64,000 nt of DNA from Shewanella sp. Choline-02u-19 (GTDB lineage: Bacteria > Pseudomonadota > Gammaproteobacteria > Enterobacterales > Shewanellaceae): NCBI RefSeq assembly GCF_002836205.1, contig NZ_PJBE01000012.1, positions 434,001 to 498,000 of the forward strand. The letters run 5' to 3'. A program made the position numbers and the translations under genes. Positions within the stretch are counted from its first letter, which is position 1, and each line of letters opens with the position of its first letter. Shown here piece by piece: positions 36,053 to 45,020 of this stretch. Below the pieces are notes generated by a model, which saw only the letters and a list, made by a program, of their open reading frames with translations, was not told the DNA's origin and did no database searches.

Positions 36053-37450
36053 TTATTGAGTGTGTCTTAACCCAGCCTTATTCTTCATCGGATCGCCTTC
36101 GTAACCGAGTGCTTTCCAATTCATGCGGGTGCCTTTGTTATGGCAATCGCTACATTTCAAAGCGTCAGCTTTTGGTGAAACCATATGGTTGATACGCCAC
36201 CACATTTCGGTTGCTGCAAAGCCGTGTTCACCACTGTAGCTTATGCCCTTTTCTACTAGCGTTTTATTGGCTTCCATACCTAACTTGGCTGCTTTGTCCC
36301 AATCATAGTCTGTCCAATATCCGCCTTCACCGTAAACTTTTGCAGTGACAAATATGTTTTGTTTACTGTCATAAATCTGTTTACCGCGGTGGACTTTAAA
36401 AGGATAGATCTTGGCCGTGCTATCGCTAATATCACCTAATGGGTAAGTTAATTTAGTGATTTTACTTGGGTCCATTTTGTCGCCAACCATATAGGCGTCA
36501 GCACTACCGTTATACCAAGCGTATTCTGGTTCAACCATCTTGCCCCAGACAAAGTTACCTTTCTTTTTCTGGTAGTTTTTCTTGCCATATTGATCTTTAG
36601 TTTCTTCAAGATCGCTACCGGCAGTTGACCAATCCCAGCTCATTTTAGTCGGTTCATTACGCGCAAAAAACGGAATGTGACAAGTTTGACAGGCGACACT
36701 TGCAGCATGAGTGTTGAGCTTTTTATTTTTGTGCGGCGTGGCTTCATGGCAGTTAACACAGCCAATCGGGTTTTGACCACCAGGCGAAACGCCCATGGCA
36801 TTACCGGTGATCTGATGATCCTCAGTGGTATGGCAAGCTTGACACTGAAAATCATTGCCGTCGGTATCCATATGTACGTCAGTGCTTTTATCGGGATAAG
36901 ACATAGAAGAGTCTAAATCGCCGTGCTTAACGGCATCGCCGCCACCACCAAAGAAATGACAAGTACCGCAGTTATCGCGCACAGGAGCGCCGACATTCTG
37001 TGCTACTCGCTGAAGGTTTACGCTTGCTAATGCTTCGCCAGCGCCTACCGGATCTTTGATGTAAGTGCCAGTGGTGTCATGGCAGACAAGGCAATCTACT
37101 TTGGTCATGTCGGTGAAATCAAAGTTATTGTCTTTCCAACCGTAACCCGCATGACAACTGGTACATCTTGGTTCGTTGCCTGATATTGAGGTACAGAAGT
37201 TATTGATCGCATCCTTCTTACCGCGTTTAACCGTGCGCCCTGGTAGTTTCTGTTCTAACTCCCAAGTCCAGTGTGATGATTTCATAAAGTCTTTGGCGTG
37301 ATCTTCATGACATTCAATACATTGAGTCGTGACTTCAGAGCCTTGTGAAAAAGGCCCCAGCACATATTCGTTGTGAGGATTGGCCGCCATGGCGAATTGA
37401 GCGCTGACAAGCAGCCCTAACGCCATGGTTGGTATGATGATTCTTTTCAT
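36053..37450 (-). CDS. Octaheme c-type cytochrome, tetrathionate reductase (OTR) family
   Basis: This 465-residue periplasmic protein has a Sec signal (cleavage near FAMA-AN) and eight CxxCH motifs: CIECH, CTSCH, CLVCH, CGTCH, CQACH, CVNCH, CQTCH and CSDCH. The composition and order match the Shewanella octaheme tetrathionate reductase family, whose purified member reduces tetrathionate, nitrite and hydroxylamine in vitro. The physiological substrate is therefore open. It is the last of three same-strand genes with the DUF3373 protein (45 bp upstream) and a monoheme cytochrome, which suggests a periplasmic electron route. Confidence 0.9.
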   Translation of the reverse strand: MKRIIIPTMALGLLVSAQFAMAANPHNEYVLGPFSQGSEVTTQCIECHEDHAKDFMKSSHWTWELEQKLPGRTVKRGKKDAINNFCTSISGNEPRCTSCHAGYGWKDNNFDFTDMTKVDCLVCHDTTGTYIKDPVGAGEALASVNLQRVAQNVGAPVRDNCGTCHFFGGGGDAVKHGDLDSSMSYPDKSTDVHMDTDGNDFQCQACHTTEDHQITGNAMGVSPGGQNPIGCVNCHEATPHKNKKLNTHAASVACQTCHIPFFARNEPTKMSWDWSTAGSDLEETKDQYGKKNYQKKKGNFVWGKMVEPEYAWYNGSADAYMVGDKMDPSKITKLTYPLGDISDSTAKIYPFKVHRGKQIYDSKQNIFVTAKVYGEGGYWTDYDWDKAAKLGMEANKTLVEKGISYSGEHGFAATEMWWRINHMVSPKADALKCSDCHNKGTRMNWKALGYEGDPMKNKAGLRHTQ

Positions 37451-37495
37451 TTTTAATACTCCTTCCCCGGCTAGCGCCGGGGGGATTAACCTAAC

Positions 37496-39208
37496 TTAGA
37501 ATTTAACGGTGAGAGAAGCGTTGATGTCGTAAGCGGTGTCGACCACTGGTAGCATTGAGTAAGAAGTGCCCGCGATAACATCATCTACTTCTTGTGGTGC
37601 ACCAACCGGTGTGCCGCTGCCGGTATATTCGAAATCGTAATAAATCCCTGCAAGTTTAATGAACATATTAGGGTTGATGTCGAACATGTAATAAGCCTCG
37701 GCAACATGGCCGCGAGTGGCTAACTTACTGCCGATGGGATCATCTTGTGCTTGAGTAAATGGTGTCCAATATTTAGAGCCGTAGTTGTACTCAAAACCAA
37801 CTTTGCCGTAAGGCGCTGGGATCTGCACACCAGCATAGATGCTGTAGCCGTCTTTTGGACCACTGTCATCGGCAGCACTTGGCATCATGATGATCTCGGT
37901 GCCGTCAGAATTGAGCTTAGCTTCAAATACGGCATCACTTAACATGCCGCCAAACATTCCCGCGTTGCCATTGCCGTCGGCGCGAGTCCAACCGCCAGAG
38001 ACGAACCATTTCACGTCGTTATCTTCTTCACGTGAGAAGCCGATACCACCGAGGTATAAGTCACCAATCACGCCGCTAGGTTGTACTCGAGTGACAAAGT
38101 TAAAGTTGTCGAATTTTTGCATGTCTTGGTACATGGTTGGCGCAAAAATGCTGGCCAGTTGGGTAGGGAACGCCATGGTGCCTTTAAAGCCATCATTGAC
38201 ATCCATTGCCCCAAATAGGGTGAACTGGAGGAAGTTTTTACCATCGTTAATGGCATCAATATTAAAGCCGCCGAGATGGGTATCTTTAGTGACAATGTCA
38301 CCGAAGAGTTCGCCATTACCCCATTGCGATTCAAATCCCTGACCATAGCAAAAACGCACAACTTGGCCTTCAACACCAGTAATATCACCGAGGTGATAGC
38401 CCATGGTGGCGCCGTCAAAGTTGAAGTTAACTAAGTGGCCAGAAGGTGTGCCACCGCGCTTTTCATTTTCACGATACTGGGTTGGCGGGCCGTAGGTTGA
38501 TGGGCGGCGACCAATTGACAGGTAAAGCGGAGAGCCATTGATATTTTTCCAATCAAAGTAAGCGCGCTCAACTCTAAGCCAGTCACCACTTGGGCTACCG
38601 CTACTGGTGCCATCCATGGTAAATGAGTTCCAAGAATCAAATACTTTAACGCCGGTGGAATCGCCCCAGTTTTTAAACATCGATAAACGACCCGCAAAGC
38701 TGACGTTATCCCAAACTTTGGCTTTTAGATTAAGTCTAAGGCGAGTGGTGTAGTAGATGTCATTGTCGATGTCTTGCGTGGTTTTTTGTGCCAACGAATA
38801 GGGCATAACACCTTGCAGTTGACCGCTTTGGAAGGCTGCGGCGAGATTAGGATCGGCCGCCATCATCTTGCCTAGCGGTGAATTACCATCGGTCGGAGAG
38901 CCAAATACGCCAGACATGGCTTTGGCGCCAAAGTCACTGAAGTTGACTTTAATCGCGGGATTCCAAGTCACATTTTGATAGTGCAGTGTATGAGCTTTAG
39001 TACGGAAATCACCAGTGATCAGCAGTCTATCTAATGCTGTATGGCGTTCGTTGCCATCGACACGATCATTAAGATCATCTAATTCGCTAGTGATGTCTTC
39101 AAGTTGTTGTTTAAGATCTGCCATTTTTTGAGCATCGTTTTCTGCAGCATAAACGCTACCAGATAAAGCAAGCGCATTGGCAACAAGCAGTGAAATTAGA
39201 GTACGCAT
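37496..39208 (-). CDS. DUF3373 family outer-membrane beta-barrel protein
   Basis: This 570-residue protein has a signal peptide (MRTLISLLVANALALSGSVYA), then a short coiled coil (residues 28-55, QKMADLKQQLEDITSELDDL), as in many porins that trimerise or bind peptidoglycan. A long barrel-like region follows and ends in TVKF with a terminal Phe. The architecture and the neighbouring cytochromes fit the DUF3373 group found in metal- and sulfur-respiring bacteria. Whether it is a pore for substrate entry or a cytochrome conduit is unknown; no heme motif is present. Confidence 0.8.
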   Translation of the reverse strand: MRTLISLLVANALALSGSVYAAENDAQKMADLKQQLEDITSELDDLNDRVDGNERHTALDRLLITGDFRTKAHTLHYQNVTWNPAIKVNFSDFGAKAMSGVFGSPTDGNSPLGKMMAADPNLAAAFQSGQLQGVMPYSLAQKTTQDIDNDIYYTTRLRLNLKAKVWDNVSFAGRLSMFKNWGDSTGVKVFDSWNSFTMDGTSSGSPSGDWLRVERAYFDWKNINGSPLYLSIGRRPSTYGPPTQYRENEKRGGTPSGHLVNFNFDGATMGYHLGDITGVEGQVVRFCYGQGFESQWGNGELFGDIVTKDTHLGGFNIDAINDGKNFLQFTLFGAMDVNDGFKGTMAFPTQLASIFAPTMYQDMQKFDNFNFVTRVQPSGVIGDLYLGGIGFSREEDNDVKWFVSGGWTRADGNGNAGMFGGMLSDAVFEAKLNSDGTEIIMMPSAADDSGPKDGYSIYAGVQIPAPYGKVGFEYNYGSKYWTPFTQAQDDPIGSKLATRGHVAEAYYMFDINPNMFIKLAGIYYDFEYTGSGTPVGAPQEVDDVIAGTSYSMLPVVDTAYDINASLTVKF

Positions 39209-39382
39209 AACATCTCTCCTTTCGAGTTTTTAACCACTTTTTATATGGTTAACCTCGATTGATGTTGAGGAACGGCCTCGGATTAGCTGATTTTTGGCAG
39301 CATTAGGCCCTGAGGCATTCCCCATTTATTTAATTTAATGTTTGGTTCTAACTTGGTTAGAAGGACTTAATCCTTCATGCGG

Positions 39383-39715
39383 CTAGCCACAGGTTTGTGG
39401 TTGGTCGGAATCGGCTGCATGGTCATATAGGAATTGCTGAATGTCCTTAATGTCCTTCTTTGATAGCGCATTGAACGCTTCTTGATCACCCTTGTGCTTC
39501 ATGCGCTTGAAGAAGCGATCCCACTGACTCATGGTTTTTGTCATCGGGGTCATTTCTCCACCGATATCACCTTGGCTATGGCAGGCTTTACACTCTTTTT
39601 TATACAGATGTTTACCTTTTTTAGGGTTACCGCCATCAGCGGCTTGGGCTTGAAGACCTAAAGACAGAGCTAGAGCAAAACCTATTCCGATTTTTGTGAT
39701 TGTTTTCATCATCAT
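39383..39715 (-). CDS. Small monoheme c-type cytochrome
   Basis: This 110-residue periplasmic protein has a signal peptide ending near QAQA-AD and one heme motif (CKACH). A methionine-rich stretch (GGEMTPMTKTM) is the likely source of the axial Met ligand. It resembles the monoheme cytochrome encoded beside the octaheme enzyme in Shewanella. It is first in the minus-strand set, 174 bp before the DUF3373 gene, and is the probable electron donor. Confidence 0.85.
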   Translation of the reverse strand: MMMKTITKIGIGFALALSLGLQAQAADGGNPKKGKHLYKKECKACHSQGDIGGEMTPMTKTMSQWDRFFKRMKHKGDQEAFNALSKKDIKDIQQFLYDHAADSDQPQTCG

Positions 39716-40054
39716 TTCCTTACTATTTTTATATTTTTACGCTGTCCTTCGCGTGGTTAACAGAATGCTTCCAAGATGCGCCTGTGTTGTTGCTTAATTT
39801 AGCAGGGAGGTGTTACTGAATAGTTGAGCTCGATCACTTTCATGATAAAAATCTAATTGATAAAAATATCATTGAAATAAATCTAATGTATAGGGCTATA
39901 TTTTCTTTTGTTATTGTTTTATAGGTATTTTTATTTTTTTATGTAGTAGATTAATTTTAATTCGGTCATTTATATCGATTTTTTGCAACCGATTAAGATC
40001 ACATTTCTGTTTTTCAGCTATCTCTAAAGTGATATTAATTCGTTAATACACGGT
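39716..40054. other. Upstream region of the cytochrome cluster
   Basis: This very AT-rich region has no gene. A perfect CRP half-site, agatcacattt (39996-40006), is present, but its partner half is poor, and no FNR-type TTGAT-N4-ATCAA site was seen. The cytochrome cluster promoter should lie here. Confidence 0.4.
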
Positions 40055-40096
40055 AAAAATAAAGCCCTGCTAACTTTCGTTAACAGGGCTTTATTT
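40055..40096 (-). terminator. Strong hairpin terminator after the SDR gene
   Basis: An 18-bp stem (aaataaagccctgctaac with gttaacagggctttattt, one wobble pair) and a 4-base loop are flanked by A/T on both sides. It is 74 bp past the SDR stop and could work in both directions. Confidence 0.85.
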
Positions 40097-40169
40097 GATA
40101 GCTTAGGATGTCATGACTGTGAGGACTGTATTTACCTCTTAACAAGCATGATTACCACAGCGATAATGA

Positions 40170-40889
40170 TTAAGGCTGTTGGCGGGTGGGTGCTAATACG
40201 ATTTCACGAACACACACATTTTGTGGTTGTTCAAAGGCAAATACCGCAGCGTCTGCAACTGCTGATGGCTCAATGACACCACCCATGAACTCTTTCCACT
40301 CTTCATAGCCTGCTTTAATGTCTTCATTCGTCGTGTGGCTAAGCAGAGCTGTTTCAACTGCGCCAGGGGCGATAGTAATCATGCGTACATCGTCCATTGC
40401 TACTTCTTCACGGATGTTTTCTGTTAGTGCATGAACAGCAAATTTACTTGCACAGTAAGCGGCATGGTTAGGGAACGTTTTACGGCCAGCAATAGAGCTA
40501 ACGTTAATGATAGTGCCTGTTTTACGGGCTTTCATGTCTGCAAGAACAGCATGAATGCCATTAAGCACACCCATCACATTGATGTTCAACATCTGGCTCC
40601 ACTCTGCAGGATCTTGTACATCAGCAGCACCGAGTAACATAACACCGGCGTTATTGATTAAGCCGCCAACGGGGCCAAATTTAGCTTCAGCTGCTGCTAT
40701 CGCACTTTTCATTGCTGCAGCGTCAGTAACATCAACGCTTATGCACAAAGCATTTTCAAGCTTTAGTGCTTCCATAGGCTCAACGCGACGAGCAAGTAAC
40801 AGTAGTGGATGACCTTTAGCGCTAAATGCTTGTGCCATTGCTGCGCCGATACCTGAAGATGCACCAGTAATTACGATAAGTTGTTTCAT
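40170..40889 (-). CDS. Short-chain dehydrogenase/reductase
   Basis: This classical SDR has about 239 residues, with the cofactor motif TGASSGIG, NNAG, the catalytic serine in INVSSIAG and the YCASK tyrosine-lysine pair. It probably uses NADP(H), given the basic residues after the second strand (LLARRVEP). The start at 40889 (MKQLIVITGASSG) has a TGAGGT site; an in-frame upstream ATG at 40922 is less likely. The substrate is unknown. It is divergent from a LysR gene, the usual arrangement for a regulator and its target. Confidence 0.88.
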   Translation of the reverse strand: MKQLIVITGASSGIGAAMAQAFSAKGHPLLLLARRVEPMEALKLENALCISVDVTDAAAMKSAIAAAEAKFGPVGGLINNAGVMLLGAADVQDPAEWSQMLNINVMGVLNGIHAVLADMKARKTGTIINVSSIAGRKTFPNHAAYCASKFAVHALTENIREEVAMDDVRMITIAPGAVETALLSHTTNEDIKAGYEEWKEFMGGVIEPSAVADAAVFAFEQPQNVCVREIVLAPTRQQP

Positions 40890-41090
40890 ATAAACCTCAG
40901 TAAGATGTATTACGCCAGTCATGCAATTGAGTAGGCAGTTTCTACGTTAATCATGTCGAATTGGGAGTATTTTAACGATATGTCGATTGTTGATATATAA
41001 TGCATAGCGAACATCATTGTTTACATATAACTCCTAATTGAATGAGTGTAATGTAAGCTGGTTATTCCGTTTTAGGGTAGAAGCTATCAA

Positions 41091-41990
41091 ATGTACAAAG
41101 ACTTAAATTTAGCAGATGTGAGAGCATTTACCGTGATTGCCGAGCAGGGAAGCTTTACCTTGGCTGCAGAGCAGTTGGCATGCTCTCGCTCGCACCTATC
41201 CAAGCAACTGACCCAACTAGAAAGTTATCTTGGAGTGACCTTGATAACGCGTACTACTCGGGCGCAAAGGCTAACCGATCAAGGTGAGTTCTTTTACGAG
41301 CGCTGTCAGCATGCGTTGGATGTGGTGGAGCAAGCGGTGGCTCAAACTGTTGATAATGCGCAGAACTTACAGGGCAACATCAACATTAACTGCGTTGGCG
41401 GTTATATCGGTGAGGAGGTTGTTACCCGCTTGGTTAATGACTTTATGAGTGCGCAACCTAATATCAGCATTAATTTGGACTTTAGCAGTCAGCGAGTTGA
41501 TCTGGTGTTAGATCATTTTGACTTGGTCTTTCGTATGGGCGAGTTAGAGGACTCAGGTTTAGTCGCGCGTAAGTTGATGGATATTAATAACTGCACACTG
41601 GCTGCACCTGGTTATCTTGAGCAAAAAGGTAAGCCTTTACACCCTAAGGCACTGAACGAGCATAGCTGCATTATCGGCACGGTTAATCACTGGAGCTTTC
41701 TGCAAAAAGAGGATGTTAAGCAAAAAACCGACGTGGCAATTACGGGTAAGTTTCGTTGTAAAAATGGCAGGGTAATGAAAAGCAGTGCATTAGCGGGGCA
41801 AGGTATAGTGCGATTGCCTGAGATTTATTGTATTGATGAGTTGAGCAAAGGTGAATTGGTACACGTTTTTGACGATTGGATGATTCCCGCAACGCCTCTA
41901 TACCTACTTTACAATAAAGACAAATTCCAGCCTGCCCGATTGCGCGAGTTCATTAGTTTTACCACTGCTCACTTCAATGATTATGTTTAA
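41091..41990 (+). CDS. LysR-family transcriptional regulator
   Basis: The 299-residue protein has an N-terminal winged helix (LADVRAFTVIAEQGSFTLAA, then SRSHLSKQLTQLESYLG) and a substrate-binding domain of the CrgA/DsdC-like class that often controls oxidoreductases. It is divergent from the SDR gene across about 200 bp and probably regulates it. Its stop lies 12 bp from the stop of a convergent small gene. Confidence 0.87.
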   Translation: MYKDLNLADVRAFTVIAEQGSFTLAAEQLACSRSHLSKQLTQLESYLGVTLITRTTRAQRLTDQGEFFYERCQHALDVVEQAVAQTVDNAQNLQGNININCVGGYIGEEVVTRLVNDFMSAQPNISINLDFSSQRVDLVLDHFDLVFRMGELEDSGLVARKLMDINNCTLAAPGYLEQKGKPLHPKALNEHSCIIGTVNHWSFLQKEDVKQKTDVAITGKFRCKNGRVMKSSALAGQGIVRLPEIYCIDELSKGELVHVFDDWMIPATPLYLLYNKDKFQPARLREFISFTTAHFNDYV

Positions 41991-42002
41991 GCTTTATATC
42001 GG

Positions 42003-42209
42003 TCAGTGTTCTGGTTCTGATTGTAATAATGCTTCAACGCCAGTAACGCCAAAGTATTGCACTGAATGTTTGATAGCAATTTTTTTTGCTATGAGCTCAC
42101 CGTCTTTATAGATCTTAACAACCTTCTTCCCGCCTCTATCATTGGTGCTGTATTCATACTCATCATTAAGGCGAAGTTCGTCGAACTGAGATTTCATGAT
42201 TAGATGCAT
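42003..42209 (-). CDS. Small conserved-looking protein of unknown function
   Basis: The 68-residue protein starts at 42209 (MHLIMKSQFDEL), where an AGGAG site lies five bases upstream. An upstream in-frame start lacks such support. It has mixed charge, no signal or membrane segment, and a predicted beta-rich middle (KKVVKIYKDGELIAKK). The family is not recognised. Confidence 0.6.
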   Translation of the reverse strand: MHLIMKSQFDELRLNDEYEYSTNDRGGKKVVKIYKDGELIAKKIAIKHSVQYFGVTGVEALLQSEPEH

Positions 42210-42254
42210 AGTCACTCCTGTTTTTAACAGCGTGTTGGCTAGGTTAAGTGCCAC

Positions 42255-42839
42255 ATTAACCTATTTATGTAGACTCACAGCGGTGCTCAAAAGTTTCCCC
42301 TATTGTTCAATATAGATGATTTTTGTTCAATTGCTGTGTTTATTATATTAAGCCCATTAGTTGATAGAATTAGTTAAGGCTTTGCTTTAACTAATATTGA
42401 TGACCACTGTGGCAACCGTTTATCAACGAAGTGAGCTTAGAAAATGTCTGTAGGCTACTTATTGAGACTAAAGATGGCATTGTTAACATTATTTTAGGGA
42501 CTAGATTTAATGATCACAGTCATCAGTTTCAGTGCCTATTTGGTCGAGTCCTTCGACATTTAGGTGAGGGCACTGCGCTAATTAAATAAATCACTGGAAT
42601 CGTTTGCTTAATGAGGAGATAAGTCAGTAAAAATCGCTCTTTACTGCAAGTGATTGAAGATATTTGAATACTTGGATGAAACTTTGGTAATAAAAATGTT
42701 GTTTTAAGGTTAACTTTTTATCCCATAGTTGTTTTTTTTGGCTTAGAATAACTCTAATAAGAAAAAACAATTTAAGACCTTTTTTCGATTTGGGCCGTAT
42801 TGGTGTTAAAGCGTTAAGGACATAAAAAGGGCGGAATGG
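42255..42839. other. 585-bp intergenic region with one doubtful short ORF
   Basis: This region lies upstream of the TraF-like gene. On the + strand a GTG at 42431 opens 52 codons to TAA at 42587-42589, including LLIETKDGIVNIILGTRF and a HLGEG segment. The composition looks protein-like, but there is no clear ribosome-binding site, so it may be a gene remnant. The rest is AT-rich without recognised signals. Confidence 0.35.
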
Positions 42840-44033
42840 ATGAAACTACGTAAATTAGCGCTATTGTGTGCATTAATCCCCAGCTTTTTTGCCTATTCAG
42901 GGCAAGAGTATTATGAGGCCCGTAGCGATGCGATGGGCGGCGCAGGTGTTGCATCATCTAATAATGAGGGGGCTGCATTCGTCAATCCTGCTCTTCTCGG
43001 TTTAAATGCGCACAAAGATAACTCAGCTGTATTACTGATGCCGGTATTGGGTGTTGATATGGCCGACAGCGACAACATGATTGATAAATTCGACTCTCTT
43101 ATTAGCTCCTATGATGGTTTAGCCGCAGCCATAGATGCAGGTAATAGTGCCAATATTGATGTTTACAGAGATGATTTGATCCTCGATTTAGAATCACTAA
43201 AAGGCACATCAGCTTATGCCAGTGCTGGTCTTGGCTTTAGCGTGGCCATTCCGCATCAAAGAATGCCAATGGCCATTTTCTATAAAAGTTATGTTAGCGC
43301 CGTTGGTGTTGCCGACATTGCTCAATCTGATATTGATGCGCTGGCGAATTTAGATGCCAATAATCCGCCTGCAGTGACAGACTTAGCGTCAAGTGGTCAA
43401 GTTATTGGAGGCGCTGTTTCTGATTTAGGTATTGCGTTAAGTTTCCCGCTTTCTATCGTTAATATGCCGATCTCTGTCGGTATATCACCTAAGTTCCAAC
43501 GCATTGACACTTATAACTATCGCGCTAGCGCGAACAACTTCTCTGCCAGCGACTTTGATGATGTTGAATATCGTAACGATGAAACCAGTTTCAATGTCGA
43601 TGTCGGTGTGGCTATTGAACCTATCAACGGCTTAGTCTTTGGTTTATCAGGTCGAAATTTGATTAGCCAAGATGTCGATACCATTGAAGTTGAAGGGCAA
43701 AAGTTTACCTACAGTGTTGAGCCTTTAGTTACCGCGGGTGTTGCTTATGACTGGAGGCGATTAACGGTCACTACCGATGTTGATTTAATTGAGAATAAGA
43801 AGTTTAAAGAACTTGATGGCACCCAATATTGGCGCGTAGGAGGCGAAGTACGTGCATTTGACTGGATGTCATTGCGAGTGGGCTATCGTCACGACATGAA
43901 AGATTCAACGGCTAACATTTATTCTATTGGTTCTGGCTTTGCTTTTGGAGAATCATTTTTCCTAGACTTTACTGGGATGTTTGGCAGCGATGAAGCCATC
44001 GGTGGCGTATTGCAAACCTCATATCACTTCTAA
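42840..44033 (+). CDS. TraF-like (TraF_2 family) outer-membrane beta-barrel protein
   Basis: This 397-residue protein has a signal peptide (cleavage near FFAYS-GQ) and the N-terminal hallmark YYEARSDAMGGAGVASSN...NPALL. Long amphipathic beta strands follow, ending in LQTSYHF. The pattern fits the family named after plasmid TraF, but chromosomal members resemble FadL-type barrel proteins and need not be linked to conjugation; no transfer gene is present here. The cargo is unknown. A terminator lies downstream, inside the convergent tauE-like gene. Confidence 0.72.
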   Translation: MKLRKLALLCALIPSFFAYSGQEYYEARSDAMGGAGVASSNNEGAAFVNPALLGLNAHKDNSAVLLMPVLGVDMADSDNMIDKFDSLISSYDGLAAAIDAGNSANIDVYRDDLILDLESLKGTSAYASAGLGFSVAIPHQRMPMAIFYKSYVSAVGVADIAQSDIDALANLDANNPPAVTDLASSGQVIGGAVSDLGIALSFPLSIVNMPISVGISPKFQRIDTYNYRASANNFSASDFDDVEYRNDETSFNVDVGVAIEPINGLVFGLSGRNLISQDVDTIEVEGQKFTYSVEPLVTAGVAYDWRRLTVTTDVDLIENKKFKELDGTQYWRVGGEVRAFDWMSLRVGYRHDMKDSTANIYSIGSGFAFGESFFLDFTGMFGSDEAIGGVLQTSYHF

Positions 44034-44063
44034 CACGCCATGATTTATCGATTTATAGCTGAG

Positions 44064-44792
44064 TTAACTGAGTTCGATAACCGATTTAATCGTTAAGATA
44101 AGTGCACTGAAACTACATAAAACCAGAGTGAAAGCTCTGGTTTTTTGTTTATCGACTCTGCCTACCAATCTGCCTGCAACGGCATAGCCCAATATGACTG
44201 AGGGCAATAGCATTAACGATGCCCACAAATGCTCAAGCTTTAGCAGCCCTGCAAACCCCAAAATGGTCAAAGCAATCATTGAGCTGAAAATAAAGAAAGC
44301 TGAAAGGGCTGCTCTAAACTGGCCGGCATCTTTACCTGCGAGTAATATTGCCAACGGCGGACCACCAATGGCGGCAATGTTGCCAAAGACGCCTGAGAGG
44401 ATCCCAGCAATAAACAGACTTACACGGTTCACCGGGATACTAAACTTCATCAAACTAAAGCCAACGGCGAGCGCAACGATAAGAGCAATTGCCAGCCCTA
44501 AAATAGGTTGAGGGGCTATTACGATAAGCGTAGCGCCTAAGATACCGCCAGGAATACGTCCCAGTAGCGCATACTGCAGTCCGTTGAACTCAAGCTGACC
44601 ACGCTCTCTAAAAAGCGTCAATACAGCGGTAGAGAATCCCATCATAATGACTGATGCTGGCACTAGGGAGGGTTCGATAATATATAACAGCGGACTTGCG
44701 ATGACAGCTAAACCAAAGCCAATTAAACTCTGTGTTAATGCACCACAAAATATAATGATTGAGGCGAGAATGAGCGTGCTTGGCTCTAACAT
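44064..44792 (-). CDS. TauE/SafE family sulfite or organosulfur exporter-like permease
   Basis: This 242-residue membrane protein has about seven to eight hydrophobic helices. It carries the duplicated family motif: GALTQSLIGFGLAVIASPL in the first half and GILSGVFGNIAAIGGPPLA in the second. Family members move sulfite, sulfoacetate or other small anions. It converges with the TraF-like gene. A degenerate MITE-like element begins about 10 bp upstream of its start, so its promoter must lie in or beyond the element. Confidence 0.85.
   Translation of the reverse strand: MLEPSTLILASIIIFCGALTQSLIGFGLAVIASPLLYIIEPSLVPASVIMMGFSTAVLTLFRERGQLEFNGLQYALLGRIPGGILGATLIVIAPQPILGLAIALIVALAVGFSLMKFSIPVNRVSLFIAGILSGVFGNIAAIGGPPLAILLAGKDAGQFRAALSAFFIFSSMIALTILGFAGLLKLEHLWASLMLLPSVILGYAVAGRLVGRVDKQKTRAFTLVLCSFSALILTIKSVIELS
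44121..44146 (+). terminator. Rho-independent terminator of the TraF-like gene, inside tauE-like coding sequence
   Basis: A perfect stem aaccagag/ctctggtt with a 6-base loop (44121-44142) runs into a T-tract (TTTTTTGTTT) on the + strand. It is 88 bp past the TraF-like stop and lies wholly within the C-terminal codons of the convergent permease. Confidence 0.8.
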
Positions 44793-44801
44793 TTGGCTAC
44801 C

Positions 44802-44966
44802 TAGAGGTTGTTAAATTTTCGAGCTTATTTTTTGTTCGAGTCTTTGTAATAAAGAATAATGATTTTATGACAAGGTTTGAGCGAAAGCTCATAACGCATT
44901 TTTGTCATAAAAAAATAGCAGCACAGAAACGAACCCGAAGGGCGCGGCTTCTGGTTTTTTACTCGA
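44802..44966 (-). mobile_element. Degenerate third copy of the MITE-like element
   Basis: Read on the + strand, this aligns with the reverse complement of copy 1: a taggggttgtt-like end, then tttcgagctta and tttttgttcgag, a caaggtttgagcga segment, and gaaacgaacccgaaggg. The terminal repeat is worn, and the far end is missing or unrecognisable past about 44966. It lies between the tauE-like start and the end of metJ. Confidence 0.65.
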
Positions 44967-44971
44967 GCGAA

Positions 44972-45006
44972 TGCAAACAAGGACCGCTTTGTGATCCTTG
45001 TTTGCA
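44972..45006 (-). terminator. Perfect 12-bp stem-loop after metJ
   Basis: tgcaaacaagga and tccttgtttgca flank an 11-base loop. It begins 15 bp past the metJ stop, which suits a terminator or 3' stabiliser, though a T-tract is absent in the metJ direction. Confidence 0.5.
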
Positions 45007-45020
45007 AATACTGAGCTGGT

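Noticed and set aside
39996..40006. CRP site upstream of the cytochrome cluster
   Set aside because: Only one half-site is good; the other half does not match, so it was not called as an operator.
42840..44033. TraF name suggesting a conjugative element
   Set aside because: No relaxase, coupling protein, type IV secretion or integrase gene is present; the protein looks like a chromosomal outer-membrane barrel.
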